Shown one piece after another: positions 15,801-31,400 of a DNA stretch of 64,000 nt. The translations under genes and the position numbers were made by a program. Origin of the DNA: Sipunculus nudus (Eukaryota; Annelida; Sipuncula; Golfingiida; Sipunculidae); NCBI GenBank assembly GCA_026874595.1, contig CM049319.1:38017473-38081472 (forward strand), read 5' to 3'. Each line of letters opens with the position of its first letter. The first letter of the stretch is position 1. Under the pieces are notes generated by a model. It saw only the letters and a program-made list of their open reading frames with translations. It searched no databases and was not told the origin of the DNA.

Positions 15801-18800
15801 TACTTGTCAGATGAAGGTTTGTCATGTCACATTACTTTTTAGATGAAGGTTTGTCATGTCACATTACTTGTCAGATGAAGGTCTGTCATGTCACATTACT
15901 TGACAGATGAAGATCTGTCATGTCAAATTACTTGTCAGATGAAGGTTTGTCATGTCACATTACTTTTTAGATGAAGGTCTGTCATGTCAAATTACTTGTC
16001 AGATGAAGGTCTGTCATGTCACATAATAATACTCACATTACTTTTCAGATGAAGGTCTGTCAAGTCACATTACTTGTCAGATGAAGGTCTGTCATGTCAC
16101 ATTACTTGTCAGATGAAGGTCTGTCAAGTCACATTACTTAACAGATGAAGGTCTGTCATGTCACATTACTTGTCAGATGAAGGTCTGTCATGTCACATTA
16201 CTTCTCAGATGAAGGTCTGTCATGTCACATTACTTTTCAGATGAAGGTCTGTCATTTCACATTACTTGTCAGATGTAGGTCTCTCATGTCACATTACTTG
16301 TCATATGAAGGTCTGTTATGTCACATTACTTGTCAGATGAAGGTCTGTCATGCCACATTACTTGTCAGATTAAGGTCTGTCATGTCACATTACTTTTCAG
16401 ATGAAGGTCTGTCAAGTCACATTACTTGTCAGATGAAGGTTTGTCATGTCACATTACTTGTTAGATGAAGGTCTGTCATGTCACATTACTTGTCAGATGA
16501 AGGTCTGTCATGTCACATTACTTTATATATAAAGGTTTCTCATGTCACATTACTTTTCAGATGAAGGTTTGTCATGTCACATTACTTGTCAGATGAAGGT
16601 CTGTCATGTCACATTACTTTTCAGATGAAGGTCTCATTTGTCACATTACTTGTTAGATGAAGGTCTGTCATGTCACATTACTTGTCATATGAAGGTCTGT
16701 CATGTCACTTTACTTGTCAGATGAAGGTCTGTCATGTCACATTACTTGTCAGATGAAGGTTTGTCATGTCACATTACTTTTTAGATGAAGGTTTGTCATG
16801 TCACATTACTTGTAAGATGAAGGTCTGTCATGTCACATTACATCTCAGATAAAGGTTTGTCATGTCACATTTCTTGTCAGATGAAGGTCTGTAATGTCAC
16901 ATTACTTGTCAGATGAAGGTCTGTCATGTCACATTACTTGACAGATGAAGATCTGTCATGTCAAATTACTTGTCAGATGAAGGTTTGTCATGTCACATTA
17001 AATCTCAGATGAAGGTCTGTCATGTCACATTACTTTTTAGATGAAGGTTTGTCATGTCACATTACTTGTCAGATGAAGGTCTGTCATGTCAAATTACTTG
17101 TCAGATGAAGGTCTGTCATGTCACATTACATCTCAGATGAAGGTTTGTCATGTCACATTACTTTTTAGATGAAGGTCTGTCATGTCACATTACATGTCAG
17201 ATGAAGGTCTGTCAAGTCACATTACTTGTCAGATGAAGGTCTGTCAAGTCACATTACTTGTCTGATGAAGGTTTGTCATGTCACATTACTTGTCAGATGA
17301 AGGTCTGTCATGTCACATTACATCTCAGATGAAGGTTTGTCATGTCACATTACTTTTTAGATGAAGGTTTGTCATGTCACATAACTTGTCAGATGAAGGT
17401 TTGTCATGTCACATTACTTTTTAGATGAAGGTTTGTCATGTCATATTACTTGTCAGATGAAGGTCTGTCATGTCAAATTACTTGTCAGATGAAGGTCTGT
17501 CATGTCACATTACTTTTTAGATGAAGGTTTGTCATGTCACATTACTTTTTAAATGAAGGTTTGTCATGTCACATTACATCTCAGATGAAGGTTTGTCATG
17601 TCACATTACTTTTTAGATGAAGGTTTGTCATGTCACATTACTTTTTAGATGAAGGTCTGTCATGTCACATTACTTTTTAGATGAAGGTTTGTCATGTCAC
17701 ATTACTTGTCAGATTAAGGTCTGTCATGTCAAATTACTTGTCAGATGAAGGTCTGTCATGTCACATTACTTGTCAGATGAAGGTCTGTCATGTCACATTA
17801 CTTTTCAGATGAAGGTCTGTCATGTCACATTACTTGACAGATGAAGGTCTGTCATGTCACATTACTTGTCAGATGAAGGTCTGTCATGTCACATTACTTG
17901 ACAGATGAAGGTCTGTCATGTCACATTACTTGTCAGATGAAGGTCTGTCATGTCACTTTACTTGTCAGATGAAGGTCTGTCAAGTCACATTACTTGTCAG
18001 ATGAAGGTCTGTCATGTCAAATTACTTGTCAGATGAAGGTCTGTCATGTCACATTACTTGTCAGATGAAGGTCTGTCATGTCACATTACTTTTCAGATGA
18101 AGGTCTGTCATGTCACATTACTTGACAGATGAAGGTCTGTCATGTCACATTACTTGTCAGATGAAGGTCTGTCATGTCAAATCACTTGACAGATGAAGGT
18201 CTGTCATGTCACATTACTTGACAGATGAAGGTCTGTCATGTCACTTTACTTGTCAGATGAAGGTCTGTCAAGTCACATTACTTGTCAGATGAAGGTCTGT
18301 CGTGTCAAATTACTTGTCAGATGAAGGTCTGTCATGTCACATTACTTGTCAGATGAAGGTCTGTCATGTCACATTACATCTCAGATGAAGGTTTGTCATG
18401 TCACTTTACTTGTCAGATGAAGGTCTGTCAAGTCACATTACTTGTCAGATGAAGGTCTGTCATGTCAAATTACTTTTCAGATGAACGTCTGTCATGTCAC
18501 ATTATTTGTCAGATGAAGGTTTGTCATGTCACATTACTTGTCAGATGAAGGTCTGTAATGTCCATTACTTGTCAGATGAAGGTCTGTCATGTCACATTAC
18601 TTGACAGATGAAGGTCTGTCATGTCAAATTACTTGTCAGATGAAGGTCTGTCATGTCACATTACATCTCAGATGAAGGTCTGTCATGTCACATTACTTGT
18701 CAGATGAAGGTCTGTAATGTCACATTACTTGTCAGATGAAGGTTTGTCATGTCACATTAAATCTCAGATGAAGGTCTGTCATGTCACATTACTTTTTAGA

Positions 18801-19003
18801 TGAAGGTTTGTCATGTCACATTTCTTTTCAGATGAAGGTTTGTCATGTCACATTACTTGTCAGATGAAGGTTTGTCATGTCACATTACTTTTTAGATGAA
18901 GGTTTGTCATGTCACATTACTTGTCAGATGAAGGTCTGTCATGTCACATTACTTGACAGATGAAGATCTGTCATGTCAAATTACTTGTCAGATGAAGGTT
19001 TGT
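12898..19003 (+). repeat. 3,053-bp tandem duplication within the satellite
   Basis: Two adjacent copies, about 12,898-15,950 and 15,951-19,003, align at a constant 3,053-bp offset. Landmarks are the 46-bp monomer (12,968 and 16,021) and the TGTCCATTAC monomer (15,506 and 18,559). Isolated substitutions distinguish the copies, for example CTTGTCA near 15,165 versus CTTGACA near 18,223. Confidence 0.8.
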
Positions 19004-22000
19004 CATGTCACATTAAATCTCAGATGAAGGTCTGTCATGTCACATTACTTTTTAGATGAAGGTTTGTCATGTCACATTACTTGTCAGATGAAGGTCTGTC
19101 ATGTCAAATTACTTGTCAGATGAAGGTCTGTCATGTCACATTACATCTCAGATGAAGGTTTGTCATGTCACATTACTTGACAGATGAAGGTCTGTCATGT
19201 CACATTACTTGTCAGATGAAGGTCTGTCAAGTCACATTACTTGTCAGATGAAGGTCTGTCAAGTCACATTACTTGTCAGATGAAGGTTTGTCATGTCACA
19301 TTACTTGTCAGATGAAGGTCTGTCATGTCACATTACATCTATGATGAAGGTTTGTCATGTCACATTACTTTTTAGATGAAGGTTTGTCATGTCACATTAC
19401 TTGTCAGATGAAGGTTTGTCATGTCACATTACTTTTTAGATGAAGGTTTGTCATGTCACATTACTTGTCAGATGAAGGTCTGTCATGTCAAATTACTTGT
19501 CAGATGAAGGTCTGTCATGTCACATTACTTTATAGATGAAGGTTTCTCATGTCACATTACTTTTTAGATGAAGGTTTGTCATGTCACATTACATCTCAGA
19601 TGAAGGTTTGTCATGTCACATTACTTTTTAGATGAAGGTTTGTCATGTCACATTACTTGTCAGATGAAGGTTTGTCATGTCACATTACTTTTAGATGAAG
19701 GTTTGTCATGTCACATTACTTGTCAGATGAAGGTCTGTCATGTCAAATTACTTGTCAGATGAAGGTCTGTCATGTCACATTACATCTCAGATGAAGGTTT
19801 GTCATGTCACATTACTTGACAGATGAAGGTCTGTCATGTCACATTACTTTTTAGATGAAGGTTTGTCATGTCACATTACTTTTTAGATGAAGGTTTGTCA
19901 TGTCACATTACTTGTCAGATGAAGGTCTGTCATGTCACAATACATCTCAGATGAAGGTTTGTCATGTCACATTACTTTTTAGATGAAGGTCTGTCATGTC
20001 ACATTACTTGACAGATGAAGGTTTGTCATGTCACATTACTTGTCAGATGAACGTCTGTCATTTTACATTACTTGTCAGATGAAGGTCTGTCATGTCACAT
20101 TACTTGACAGATGAAGGTCTGTCATGTCACATTACTTGTCAGATGAAGGTCTGTCATTTTAAATTACTTGTCAGATGAAGGTCTATCATGTCACATTACT
20201 TTTTAGATGAAGGTCTGTCATGTCACATTACTTGACAGATGAAGGTCTGTCATGCCACATTACTTGTCAGATGAAGGTCTGTCATTTTACATTACTTGTC
20301 GGATGAAGGTCTGTCATGTCACATTACTTGACAGATGAAGGTCTGTCATGTCACATTACTTGTCAGATGAAGGTCTGTCATGTCACATTACTTTTTAGAT
20401 GAAGGTTTGTCATGTCACATTACTTGTCAGATGAAGTTTTGTCATGTCACATTACTTGTCAGATGAAGGTCTGTCATGTCACATTACATCTCAGATGAAG
20501 GTTTGTCATGTCACATTTCTTTTTAGATGAAGGTTTGTCATGTCACATTACTTGTCAGATGAAGGTCTGTCATGTCACATTACTTGTCAGATGAAGGTTT
20601 GTCATGTCACATTACTTTTCAGATGAAGGTCTGTCAAGTCACATTACTTTTCAGATGAAGGTTTGTCATGTCACATTACTTGTCAGATGAAGATCTGTCA
20701 TGTCAAATTACTTGTCAGATGAAGGTTTGTCATGTCACATTACTTTTTAGATGAAGGTCTGTCATGTCAAATTACTTGTCAGATGAAGGTCTGTCATGTC
20801 ACATAATAATACTCACATTACTTTTCAGATGAAGGTCTGTCAAGTCACATTACTTGTCAGATGAAGGTCTGTCATGTCACATTACTTGTCAGATGAAGGT
20901 CTGTCAAGTCACATTACTTAACAGATGAAGGTCTGTCATGTCACATTACTTGTCAGATGAAGGTCTGTCATGTCACATTACTTCTCAGATGAAGGTCTGT
21001 CATGTCACATTACTTTTCAGATGAAGGTCTGTCATTTCACATTACTTGTCAGATGTAGGTCTCTCATGTCACATTACTTGTCATATGAAGGTCTGTTATG
21101 TCACATTACTTGTCAGATGAAGGTCTGTCATGCCACATTACTTGTCAGATTAAGGTCTGTCATGTCACATTACTTTTCAGATGAAGGTCTGTCAAGTCAC
21201 ATTACTTGTCAGATGAAGGTTTGTCATGTCACATTACTTGTTAGATGAAGGTCTGTCATGTCACATTACTTGTCAGATGAAGGTCTGTCATGTCACATTA
21301 CTTTATATATAAAGGTTTCTCATGTCACATTACTTTTCAGATGAAGGTTTGTCATGTCACATTACTTGTCAGATGAAGGTCTGTCATGTCACATTACTTT
21401 TCAGATGAAGGTCTCATTTGTCACATTACTTGTTAGATGAAGGTCTGTCATGTCACATTACTTGTCATATGAAGGTCTGTCATGTCACTTTACTTGTCAG
21501 ATGAAGGTCTGTCATGTCACATTACTTGTCAGATGAAGGTTTGTCATGTCACATTACTTTTTAGATGAAGGTTTGTCATGTCACATTACTTGTAAGATGA
21601 AGGTCTGTCATGTCACATTACATCTCAGATAAAGGTTTGTCATGTCACATTTCTTGTCAGATGAAGGTCTGTAATGTCACATTACTTGTCAGATGAAGGT
21701 CTGTCATGTCACATTACTTGACAGATGAAGATCTGTCATGTCAAATTACTTGTCAGATGAAGGTTTGTCATGTCACATTAAATCTCAGATGAAGGTCTGT
21801 CATGTCACATTACTTTTTAGATGAAGGTTTGTCATGTCACATTACTTGTCAGATGAAGGTCTGTCATGTCAAATTACTTGTCAGATGAAGGTCTGTCATG
21901 TCACATTACATCTCAGATGAAGGTTTGTCATGTCACATTACTTTTTAGATGAAGGTCTGTCATGTCACATTACATGTCAGATGAAGGTCTGTCAAGTCAC

Positions 22001-25000
22001 ATTACTTGTCAGATGAAGGTCTGTCAAGTCACATTACTTGTCTGATGAAGGTTTGTCATGTCACATTACTTGTCAGATGAAGGTCTGTCATGTCACATTA
22101 CATCTCAGATGAAGGTTTGTCATGTCACATTACTTTTTAGATGAAGGTTTGTCATGTCACATAACTTGTCAGATGAAGGTTTGTCATGTCACATTACTTT
22201 TTAGATGAAGGTTTGTCATGTCATATTACTTGTCAGATGAAGGTCTGTCATGTCAAATTACTTGTCAGATGAAGGTCTGTCATGTCACATTACTTTTTAG
22301 ATGAAGGTTTGTCATGTCACATTACTTTTTAAATGAAGGTTTGTCATGTCACATTACATCTCAGATGAAGGTTTGTCATGTCACATTACTTTTTAGATGA
22401 AGGTTTGTCATGTCACATTACTTTTTAGATGAAGGTCTGTCATGTCACATTACTTTTTAGATGAAGGTTTGTCATGTCACATTACTTGTCAGATTAAGGT
22501 CTGTCATGTCAAATTACTTGTCAGATGAAGGTCTGTCATGTCACATTACTTGTCAGATGAAGGTCTGTCATGTCACATTACTTTTCAGATGAAGGTCTGT
22601 CATGTCACATTACTTGACAGATGAAGGTCTGTCATGTCACATTACTTGTCAGATGAAGGTCTGTCATGTCACATTACTTGACAGATGAAGGTCTGTCATG
22701 TCACATTACTTGTCAGATGAAGGTCTGTCATGTCACTTTACTTGTCAGATGAAGGTCTGTCAAGTCACATTACTTGTCAGATGAAGGTCTGTCATGTCAA
22801 ATTACTTGTCAGATGAAGGTCTGTCATGTCACATTACTTGTCAGATGAAGGTCTGTCATGTCACATTACTTTTCAGATGAAGGTCTGTCATGTCACATTA
22901 CTTGACAGATGAAGGTCTGTCATGTCACATTACTTGTCAGATGAAGGTCTGTCATGTCAAATCACTTGACAGATGAAGGTCTGTCATGTCACATTACTTG
23001 TCAGATGAAGGTCTGTCATGTCACTTTACTTGTCAGATGAAGGTCTGTCAAGTCACATTACTTGTCAGATGAAGGTCTGTCGTGTCAAATTACTTGTCAG
23101 ATGAAGGTCTGTCATGTCACATTACTTGTCAGATGAAGGTCTGTCATGTCACATTACATCTCAGATGAAGGTTTGTCATGTCACTTTACTTGTCAGATGA
23201 AGGTCTGTCAAGTCACATTACTTGTCAGATGAAGGTCTGTCATGTCAAATTACTTTTCAGATGAACGTCTGTCATGTCACATTATTTGTCAGATGAAGGT
23301 TTGTCATGTCACATTACTTGTCAGATGAAGGTCTGTAATGTCCATTACTTGTCAGATGAAGGTCTGTCATGTCACATTACTTGACAGATGAAGGTCTGTC
23401 ATGTCAAATTACTTGTCAGATGAAGGTCTGTCATGTCACATTACATCTCAGATGAAGGTCTGTCATGTCACATTACTTGTCAGATGAAGGTCTGTAATGT
23501 CACATTACTTGTCAGATGAAGGTTTGTCATGTCACATTAAATCTCAGATGAAGGTCTGTCATGTCACATTACTTTTTAGATGAAGGTTTGTCATGTCACA
23601 TTTCTTTTCAGATGAAGGTTTGTCATGTCACATTACTTGTCAGATGAAGGTTTGTCATGTCACATTACTTTTTAGATGAAGGTTTGTCATGTCACATTAC
23701 TTGTCAGATGAAGGTCTGTCATGTCACATTACTTGACAGATGAAGATCTGTCATGTCAAATTACTTGTCAGATGAAGGTTTGTCATGTCACATTAAATCT
23801 CAGATGAAGGTCTGTCATGTCACATTACTTTTTAGATGAAGGTTTGTCATGTCACATTACTTGTCAGATGAAGGTCTGTCATGTCAAATTACTTGTCAGA
23901 TGAAGGTCTGTCATGTCACATTACATCTCAGATGAAGGTTTGTCATGTCACATTACTTGACAGATGAAGGTCTGTCATGTCACATTACTTGTCAGATGAA
24001 GGTCTGTCAAGTCACATTACTTGTCAGATGAAGGTCTGTCAAGTCACATTACTTGTCAGATGAAGGTTTGTCATGTCACATTACTTGTCAGATGAAGGTC
24101 TGTCATGTCACATTACATCTATGATGAAGGTTTGTCATGTCACATTACTTTTTAGATGAAGGTTTGTCATGTCACATTACTTGTCAGATGAAGGTTTGTC
24201 ATGTCACATTACTTTTTAGATGAAGGTTTGTCATGTCACATTACTTGTCAGATGAAGGTCTGTCATGTCAAATTACTTGTCAGATGAAGGTCTGTCATGT
24301 CACATTACTTTATAGATGAAGGTTTCTCATGTCACATTACTTTTTAGATGAAGGTTTGTCATGTCACATTACATCTCAGATGAAGGTTTGTCATGTCACA
24401 TTACTTTTTAGATGAAGGTTTGTCATGTCACATTACTTGTCAGATGAAGGTTTGTCATGTCACATTACTTTTAGATGAAGGTTTGTCATGTCACATTACT
24501 TGTCAGATGAAGGTCTGTCATGTCAAATTACTTGTCAGATGAAGGTCTGTCATGTCACATTACATCTCAGATGAAGGTTTGTCATGTCACATTACTTGAC
24601 AGATGAAGGTCTGTCATGTCACATTACTTTTTAGATGAAGGTTTGTCATGTCACATTACTTTTTAGATGAAGGTTTGTCATGTCACATTACTTGTCAGAT
24701 GAAGGTCTGTCATGTCACAATACATCTCAGATGAAGGTTTGTCATGTCACATTACTTTTTAGATGAAGGTCTGTCATGTCACATTACTTGACAGATGAAG
24801 GTTTGTCATGTCACATTACTTGTCAGATGAACGTCTGTCATTTTACATTACTTGTCAGATGAAGGTCTGTCATGTCACATTACTTGACAGATGAAGGTCT
24901 GTCATGTCACATTACTTGTCAGATGAAGGTCTGTCATTTTAAATTACTTGTCAGATGAAGGTCTATCATGTCACATTACTTTTTAGATGAAGGTCTGTCA

Positions 25001-25467
25001 TGTCACATTACTTGACAGATGAAGGTCTGTCATGCCACATTACTTGTCAGATGAAGGTCTGTCATTTTACATTACTTGTCGGATGAAGGTCTGTCATGTC
25101 ACATTACTTGACAGATGAAGGTCTGTCATGTCACATTACTTGTCAGATGAAGGTCTGTCATGTCACATTACTTTTTAGATGAAGGTTTGTCATGTCACAT
25201 TACTTGTCAGATGAAGTTTTGTCATGTCACATTACTTGTCAGATGAAGGTCTGTCATGTCACATTACATCTCAGATGAAGGTTTGTCATGTCACATTTCT
25301 TTTTAGATGAAGGTTTGTCATGTCACATTACTTGTCAGATGAAGGTCTGTCATGTCACATTACTTGTCAGATGAAGGTTTGTCATGTCACATTACTTTTC
25401 AGATGAAGGTCTGTCAAGTCACATTACTTTTCAGATGAAGGTTTGTCATGTCACATTACTTGTCAGA
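15908..25467 (+). repeat. 4,780-bp tandem duplication within the satellite
   Basis: Copies 15,908-20,687 and 20,688-25,467 align at a constant 4,780-bp offset. Landmarks are the 46-bp monomers at 16,021 and 20,801, the TGTCCATTAC monomers at 18,559 and 23,339, and the AACGTCTGTCATTTT monomers near 20,050 and 24,830. The copies part near 20,690 versus 25,470, where AAGATCTG is replaced by AAGGTCTG. The first copy overlaps the second copy of the 3,053-bp duplication, so the two events are nested in time. Confidence 0.82.
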
Positions 25468-28400
25468 TGAAGGTCTGTCATGTCACATTACTTTTCAGAT
25501 GAAGGTCTCTTATGTCACATTACTTGTTAGATGAAGGTCTGTCATGTCACATTACTTGTCAGATGAAGGTCTGTCATGTCACTTTACTTGTCAGATGAAG
25601 GTCTGTCATGTCACATTACTTGTCAGATGAAGGTTTGTCATGTCACATTACTTTTTAGATGAAGGTTTGTCATGTCACATTACTTGTAAGATGAAGGTCT
25701 GTCATGTCACATTACATCTCAGATAAAGGTTTGTCATGTCACATTACTTGTCAGATGAAGGTCTGTCATGTCACTTTACTTGTAAGATGAAGGTCTGTCA
25801 TGTCACATTACTTTTTAGATGAAGGTTTGTCATGTCACATTACTTGTCAGATGAAGGTTTGTCATGTCACATTACTTTTTCGATGAAGGTCTGTCATGTC
25901 ACATTACTTGTCAGATGAAGGTTTGTCATGTCACATTACTTTTTAGATGAAGGTTTGTCATGTCACATTACTTGTCAGATGTAGGTCTGTCATGTCACAT
26001 TACATCTCAGATAAAGGTTTGTCATGTCACATTACTTGTCAGATGAAGGTCTGTCATGTCACATTACTTGTCAGATGTAGGTCTGTCATGTCACATTACA
26101 TCTCAGATAAAGGTTTGTCATGTCACATTACTTGTCAGATGAAGGTCTGTCATGTTACATTACTTGTCAGATGAAGGTCTGTCATGTCACATTACTTTTT
26201 AGATGAAGGTTTGTCATGTCACATTACTTGTCAGATGAAGGTTTGTCATGTCACATTACTTGTCAGATGAAGGTCTGTCATGTCACATTACTTTTCAGAT
26301 GAAGGTCTGTCATGTCACATTACTTGTCAGATGAAGGTCTGTCATGTCACATTACTTGTCAGATGAAGGTCTGTCATGTCACTTTACTTGTCAGATGAAG
26401 GTCTGTCATGTCACATTACTTGTCAGATGAAGGTTTGTCATGTCACATTACTTTTTAGATGAAGGTTTGTCATGTCACATTACTTGTCAGATGAAGTTCT
26501 GTCATGTCACATTACATCTCAGATGAAGGTTTGTCATGTCACATTACTTGTCAGATGAAGGTCTGTCATGTCACATTACTTGTCAGATGAAGGTCTGTCA
26601 TGTCACATTACTTTTTAGATGAAGGTTTGTCATGTCACATTACTTGTCAGATGAAGGTTTGTCATGTCACATTACTTTTTAGATGGTCTGTCATGTCACA
26701 TTACTTGTCAGATGAAGGTTTGTCATGTCACATTACTTTTTAGATGAAGGTTTGTCATGTCACATTACTTGTCAGATGAAGGTTTGTCATGTCACGTTAC
26801 ATCTCAGATGAAGGTTTGTCATGTCACATTACTTTTTAGATGAAGGTCTGTCATGTCAAATTACTTGTCAGATGAAGGTCTGTCATGTCACATAATAATA
26901 CTCACATTACTTTTCAGATGAAGGTCTGTCAAGTCACATTACTTGTCAGATGAAGGTCTGTCATGTCACATTACTTGGCAGATGAAGGTCTGTCAAGTCA
27001 CATTACTTAACAGATGAAGGTCTGTCATGTCACATTACTTGTCAGATGAAGGTCTTTCATGTCACATTACTTCTCAGATGAAGGTCTGTCATGTCACATT
27101 ACTTTTCAGATGAAGGTCTGTCATTTCACATTACTTGTCAGATGTAGGTCTCTCATGTCACATTACTTGTCATATGAAGGTCTGTTATGTCACATTACTT
27201 GTCAGATGAAGGTCTGTCATGCCACATTACTTGTCAGATTAAGGTCTGTCATGTCACATTACTTTTCAGATGAAGGTCTGTCAAGTCACATTACTTGTCA
27301 GATGAAGGTTTGTCATGTCACATTACTTGTTAGATGAAGGTCTGTCATGTCACATTACTTGTCAGATGAAGGTCTGTCATGTCACATTACTTTATATATA
27401 AAGGTTTCTCATGTCACATTACTTTTCAGATGAAGGTTTGTCATGTCACATTACTTGTCAGATGAAGGTCTGTCATGTCACATTACTTTTCAGATGAAGG
27501 TCTCTTATGTCACATTACTTGTTAGATGAAGGTCTGTCATGTCACATTACTTGTCATATGAAGGTCTGTCATGTCACTTTACTTGTCAGATGAAGGTCTG
27601 TCATGTCACATTACTTGTCAGATGAAGGTTTGTCATGTCACATTACTTTTTAGATGAAGGTTTGTCATGTCACATTACTTGTAAGATGAAGGTCTGTCAT
27701 GTCACATTACATCTCAGATAAAGGTTTGTCATGTCACATTTCTTGTCAGATGAAGGTCTGTCATGTCACATTACTTGTAAGATGAAGGTCTGTCATGTCA
27801 CATTACTTTTTAGATGAAGGTTTGTCATGTCACATTACTTGTCAGATGAAGGTTTGTCATGTCACATTACTTTTTAGATGAAGGTCTGTCATGTCACATT
27901 ACTTGTCAGATGAAGGTTTGTCATGTCACATTACTTTTTAGATGAAGGTTTGTCATGTCACATTACTTGTCAGATGTAGGTCTGTCATGTCACATTACAT
28001 CTCAGATAAAGGTTTGTCATGTCACATTACTTGTCAGATGAAGGTCTGTCATGTCACATTACTTGTCAGATGTAGGTCTGTCATGTCACATTACATCTCA
28101 GATAAAGGTTTGTCATGTCACATTACTTGTCAGATGAAGGTCTGTCATGTCACATTACTTGTCAGATGAAGGTCTGTCATGTCACATTACTTTTTAGATG
28201 AAGGTTTGTCATGTCACATTACTTGTCAGATGAAGGTTTGTCATGTCACATTACTTGTCAGATGAAGGTCTGTCATGTCACATTACTTTTCAGATGAAGG
28301 TCTGTCATGTCACATTACTTGTCAGATGAAGGTCTGTCATGTCACATTACTTGTCAGATGAAGGTCTGTCATGTCACTTTACTTGTCAGATGAAGGTCTG

Positions 28401-31400
28401 TCATGTCACATTACTTGTCAGATGAAGGTTTGTCATGTCACATTACTTTTTAGATGAAGGTTTGTCATGTCACATTATTTGTCAGATGAAGTTCTGTCAT
28501 GTCACATTACATCTCAGATGAAGGTTTGTCATGTCACATTACTTGTCAGATGAAGGTCTGTCATGTCACATTACTTGTCAGATGAAGGTCTGTCATGTCA
28601 CATTACTTTTTAGATGAAGGTTTGTCATGTCACATTACTTGTCAGATGAAGGTTTGTCATGTCACATTACTTGTCAGATGAAGGTCTGTAATGTCCATTA
28701 CTTGTCAGATGAAGGTCTGTCATGTCACATTACTTGACAGATGAAGGTCTGTCATGTCAAATTACTTGTCAGATGAAGGTCTGTCATGTCACATTACATC
28801 TCAGATGAAGGTCTGTCATGTCACATTACTTGTCAGATGAAGGTCTGTAATGTCACATTACTTGTCAGATGAAGGTTTGTCATGTCACATTAAATCTCAG
28901 ATGAAGGTCTGTCATGTCACATTACTTTTTAGATGAAGGTTTGTCATGTCACATTTCTTTTCAGATGAAGGTTTGTCATGTCACATTACTTGTCAGATGA
29001 AGGTTTGTCATGTCACATTACTTTTTAGATGAAGGTTTGTCATGTCACATTACTTGTCAGATGAAGGTCTGTCATGTCACATTACTTGACAGATGAAGAT
29101 CTGTCATGTCAAATTACTTGTCAGATGAAGGTTTGTCATGTCACATTAAATCTCAGATGAAGGTCTGTCATGTCACATTACTTTTTAGATGAAGGTTTGT
29201 CATGTCACATTACTTGTCAGATGAAGGTCTGTCATGTCAAATTACTTGTCAGATGAAGGTCTGTCATGTCACATTACATCTCAGATGAAGGTTTGTCATG
29301 TCACATTACTTGACAGATGAAGGTCTGTCATGTCACATTACTTGTCAGATGAAGGTCTGTCAAGTCACATTACTTGTCAGATGAAGGTCTGTCAAGTCAC
29401 ATTACTTGTCAGATGAAGGTTTGTCATGTCACATTACTTGTCAGATGAAGGTCTGTCATGTCACATTACATCTATGATGAAGGTTTGTCATGTCACATTA
29501 CTTTTTAGATGAAGGTTTGTCATGTCACATTACTTGTCAGATGAAGGTTTGTCATGTCACATTACTTTTTAGATGAAGGTTTGTCATGTCACATTACTTG
29601 TCAGATGAAGGTCTGTCATGTCAAATTACTTGTCAGATGAAGGTCTGTCATGTCACATTACTTTATAGATGAAGGTTTCTCATGTCACATTACTTTTTAG
29701 ATGAAGGTTTGTCATGTCACATTACATCTCAGATGAAGGTTTGTCATGTCACATTACTTTTTAGATGAAGGTTTGTCATGTCACATTACTTGTCAGATGA
29801 AGGTTTGTCATGTCACATTACTTTTAGATGAAGGTTTGTCATGTCACATTACTTGTCAGATGAAGGTCTGTCATGTCAAATTACTTGTCAGATGAAGGTC
29901 TGTCATGTCACATTACATCTCAGATGAAGGTTTGTCATGTCACATTACTTGACAGATGAAGGTCTGTCATGTCACATTACTTTTTAGATGAAGGTTTGTC
30001 ATGTCACATTACTTTTTAGATGAAGGTTTGTCATGTCACATTACTTGTCAGATGAAGGTCTGTCATGTCACAATACATCTCAGATGAAGGTTTGTCATGT
30101 CACATTACTTTTTAGATGAAGGTCTGTCATGTCACATTACTTGACAGATGAAGGTTTGTCATGTCACATTACTTGTCAGATGAACGTCTGTCATTTTACA
30201 TTACTTGTCAGATGAAGGTCTGTCATGTCACATTACTTGACAGATGAAGGTCTGTCATGTCACATTACTTGTCAGATGAAGGTCTGTCATTTTAAATTAC
30301 TTGTCAGATGAAGGTCTATCATGTCACATTACTTTTTAGATGAAGGTCTGTCATGTCACATTACTTGACAGATGAAGGTCTGTCATGCCACATTACTTGT
30401 CAGATGAAGGTCTGTCATTTTACATTACTTGTCGGATGAAGGTCTGTCATGTCACATTACTTGACAGATGAAGGTCTGTCATGTCACATTACTTGTCAGA
30501 TGAAGGTCTGTCATGTCACATTACTTTTTAGATGAAGGTTTGTCATGTCACATTACTTGTCAGATGAAGTTTTGTCATGTCACATTACTTGTCAGATGAA
30601 GGTCTGTCATGTCACATTACATCTCAGATGAAGGTTTGTCATGTCACATTTCTTTTTAGATGAAGGTTTGTCATGTCACATTACTTGTCAGATGAAGGTC
30701 TGTCATGTCACATTACTTGTCAGATGAAGGTTTGTCATGTCACATTACTTTTCAGATGAAGGTCTGTCAAGTCACATTACTTTTCAGATGAAGGTTTGTC
30801 ATGTCACATTACTTGTCAGATGAAGGTCTGTCATGTCACATTACTTTTCAGATGAAGGTCTCTTATGTCACATTACTTGTTAGATGAAGGTCTGTCATGT
30901 CACATTACTTGTCAGATGAAGGTCTGTCATGTCACTTTACTTGTCAGATGAAGGTCTGTCATGTCACATTACTTGTCAGATGAAGGTTTGTCATGTCACA
31001 TTACTTTTTAGATGAAGGTTTGTCATGTCACATTACTTGTAAGATGAAGGTCTGTCATGTCACATTACATCTCAGATAAAGGTTTGTCATGTCACATTAC
31101 TTGTCAGATGAAGGTCTGTCATGTCACTTTACTTGTAAGATGAAGGTCTGTCATGTCACATTACTTTTTAGATGAAGGTTTGTCATGTCACATTACTTGT
31201 CAGATGAAGGTTTGTCATGTCACATTACTTTTTCGATGAAGGTCTGTCATGTCACATTACTTGTCAGATGAAGGTTTGTCATGTCACATTACTTTTTAGA
31301 TGAAGGTTTGTCATGTCACATTACTTGTCAGATGTAGGTCTGTCATGTCACATTACATCTCAGATAAAGGTTTGTCATGTCACATTACTTGTCAGATGAA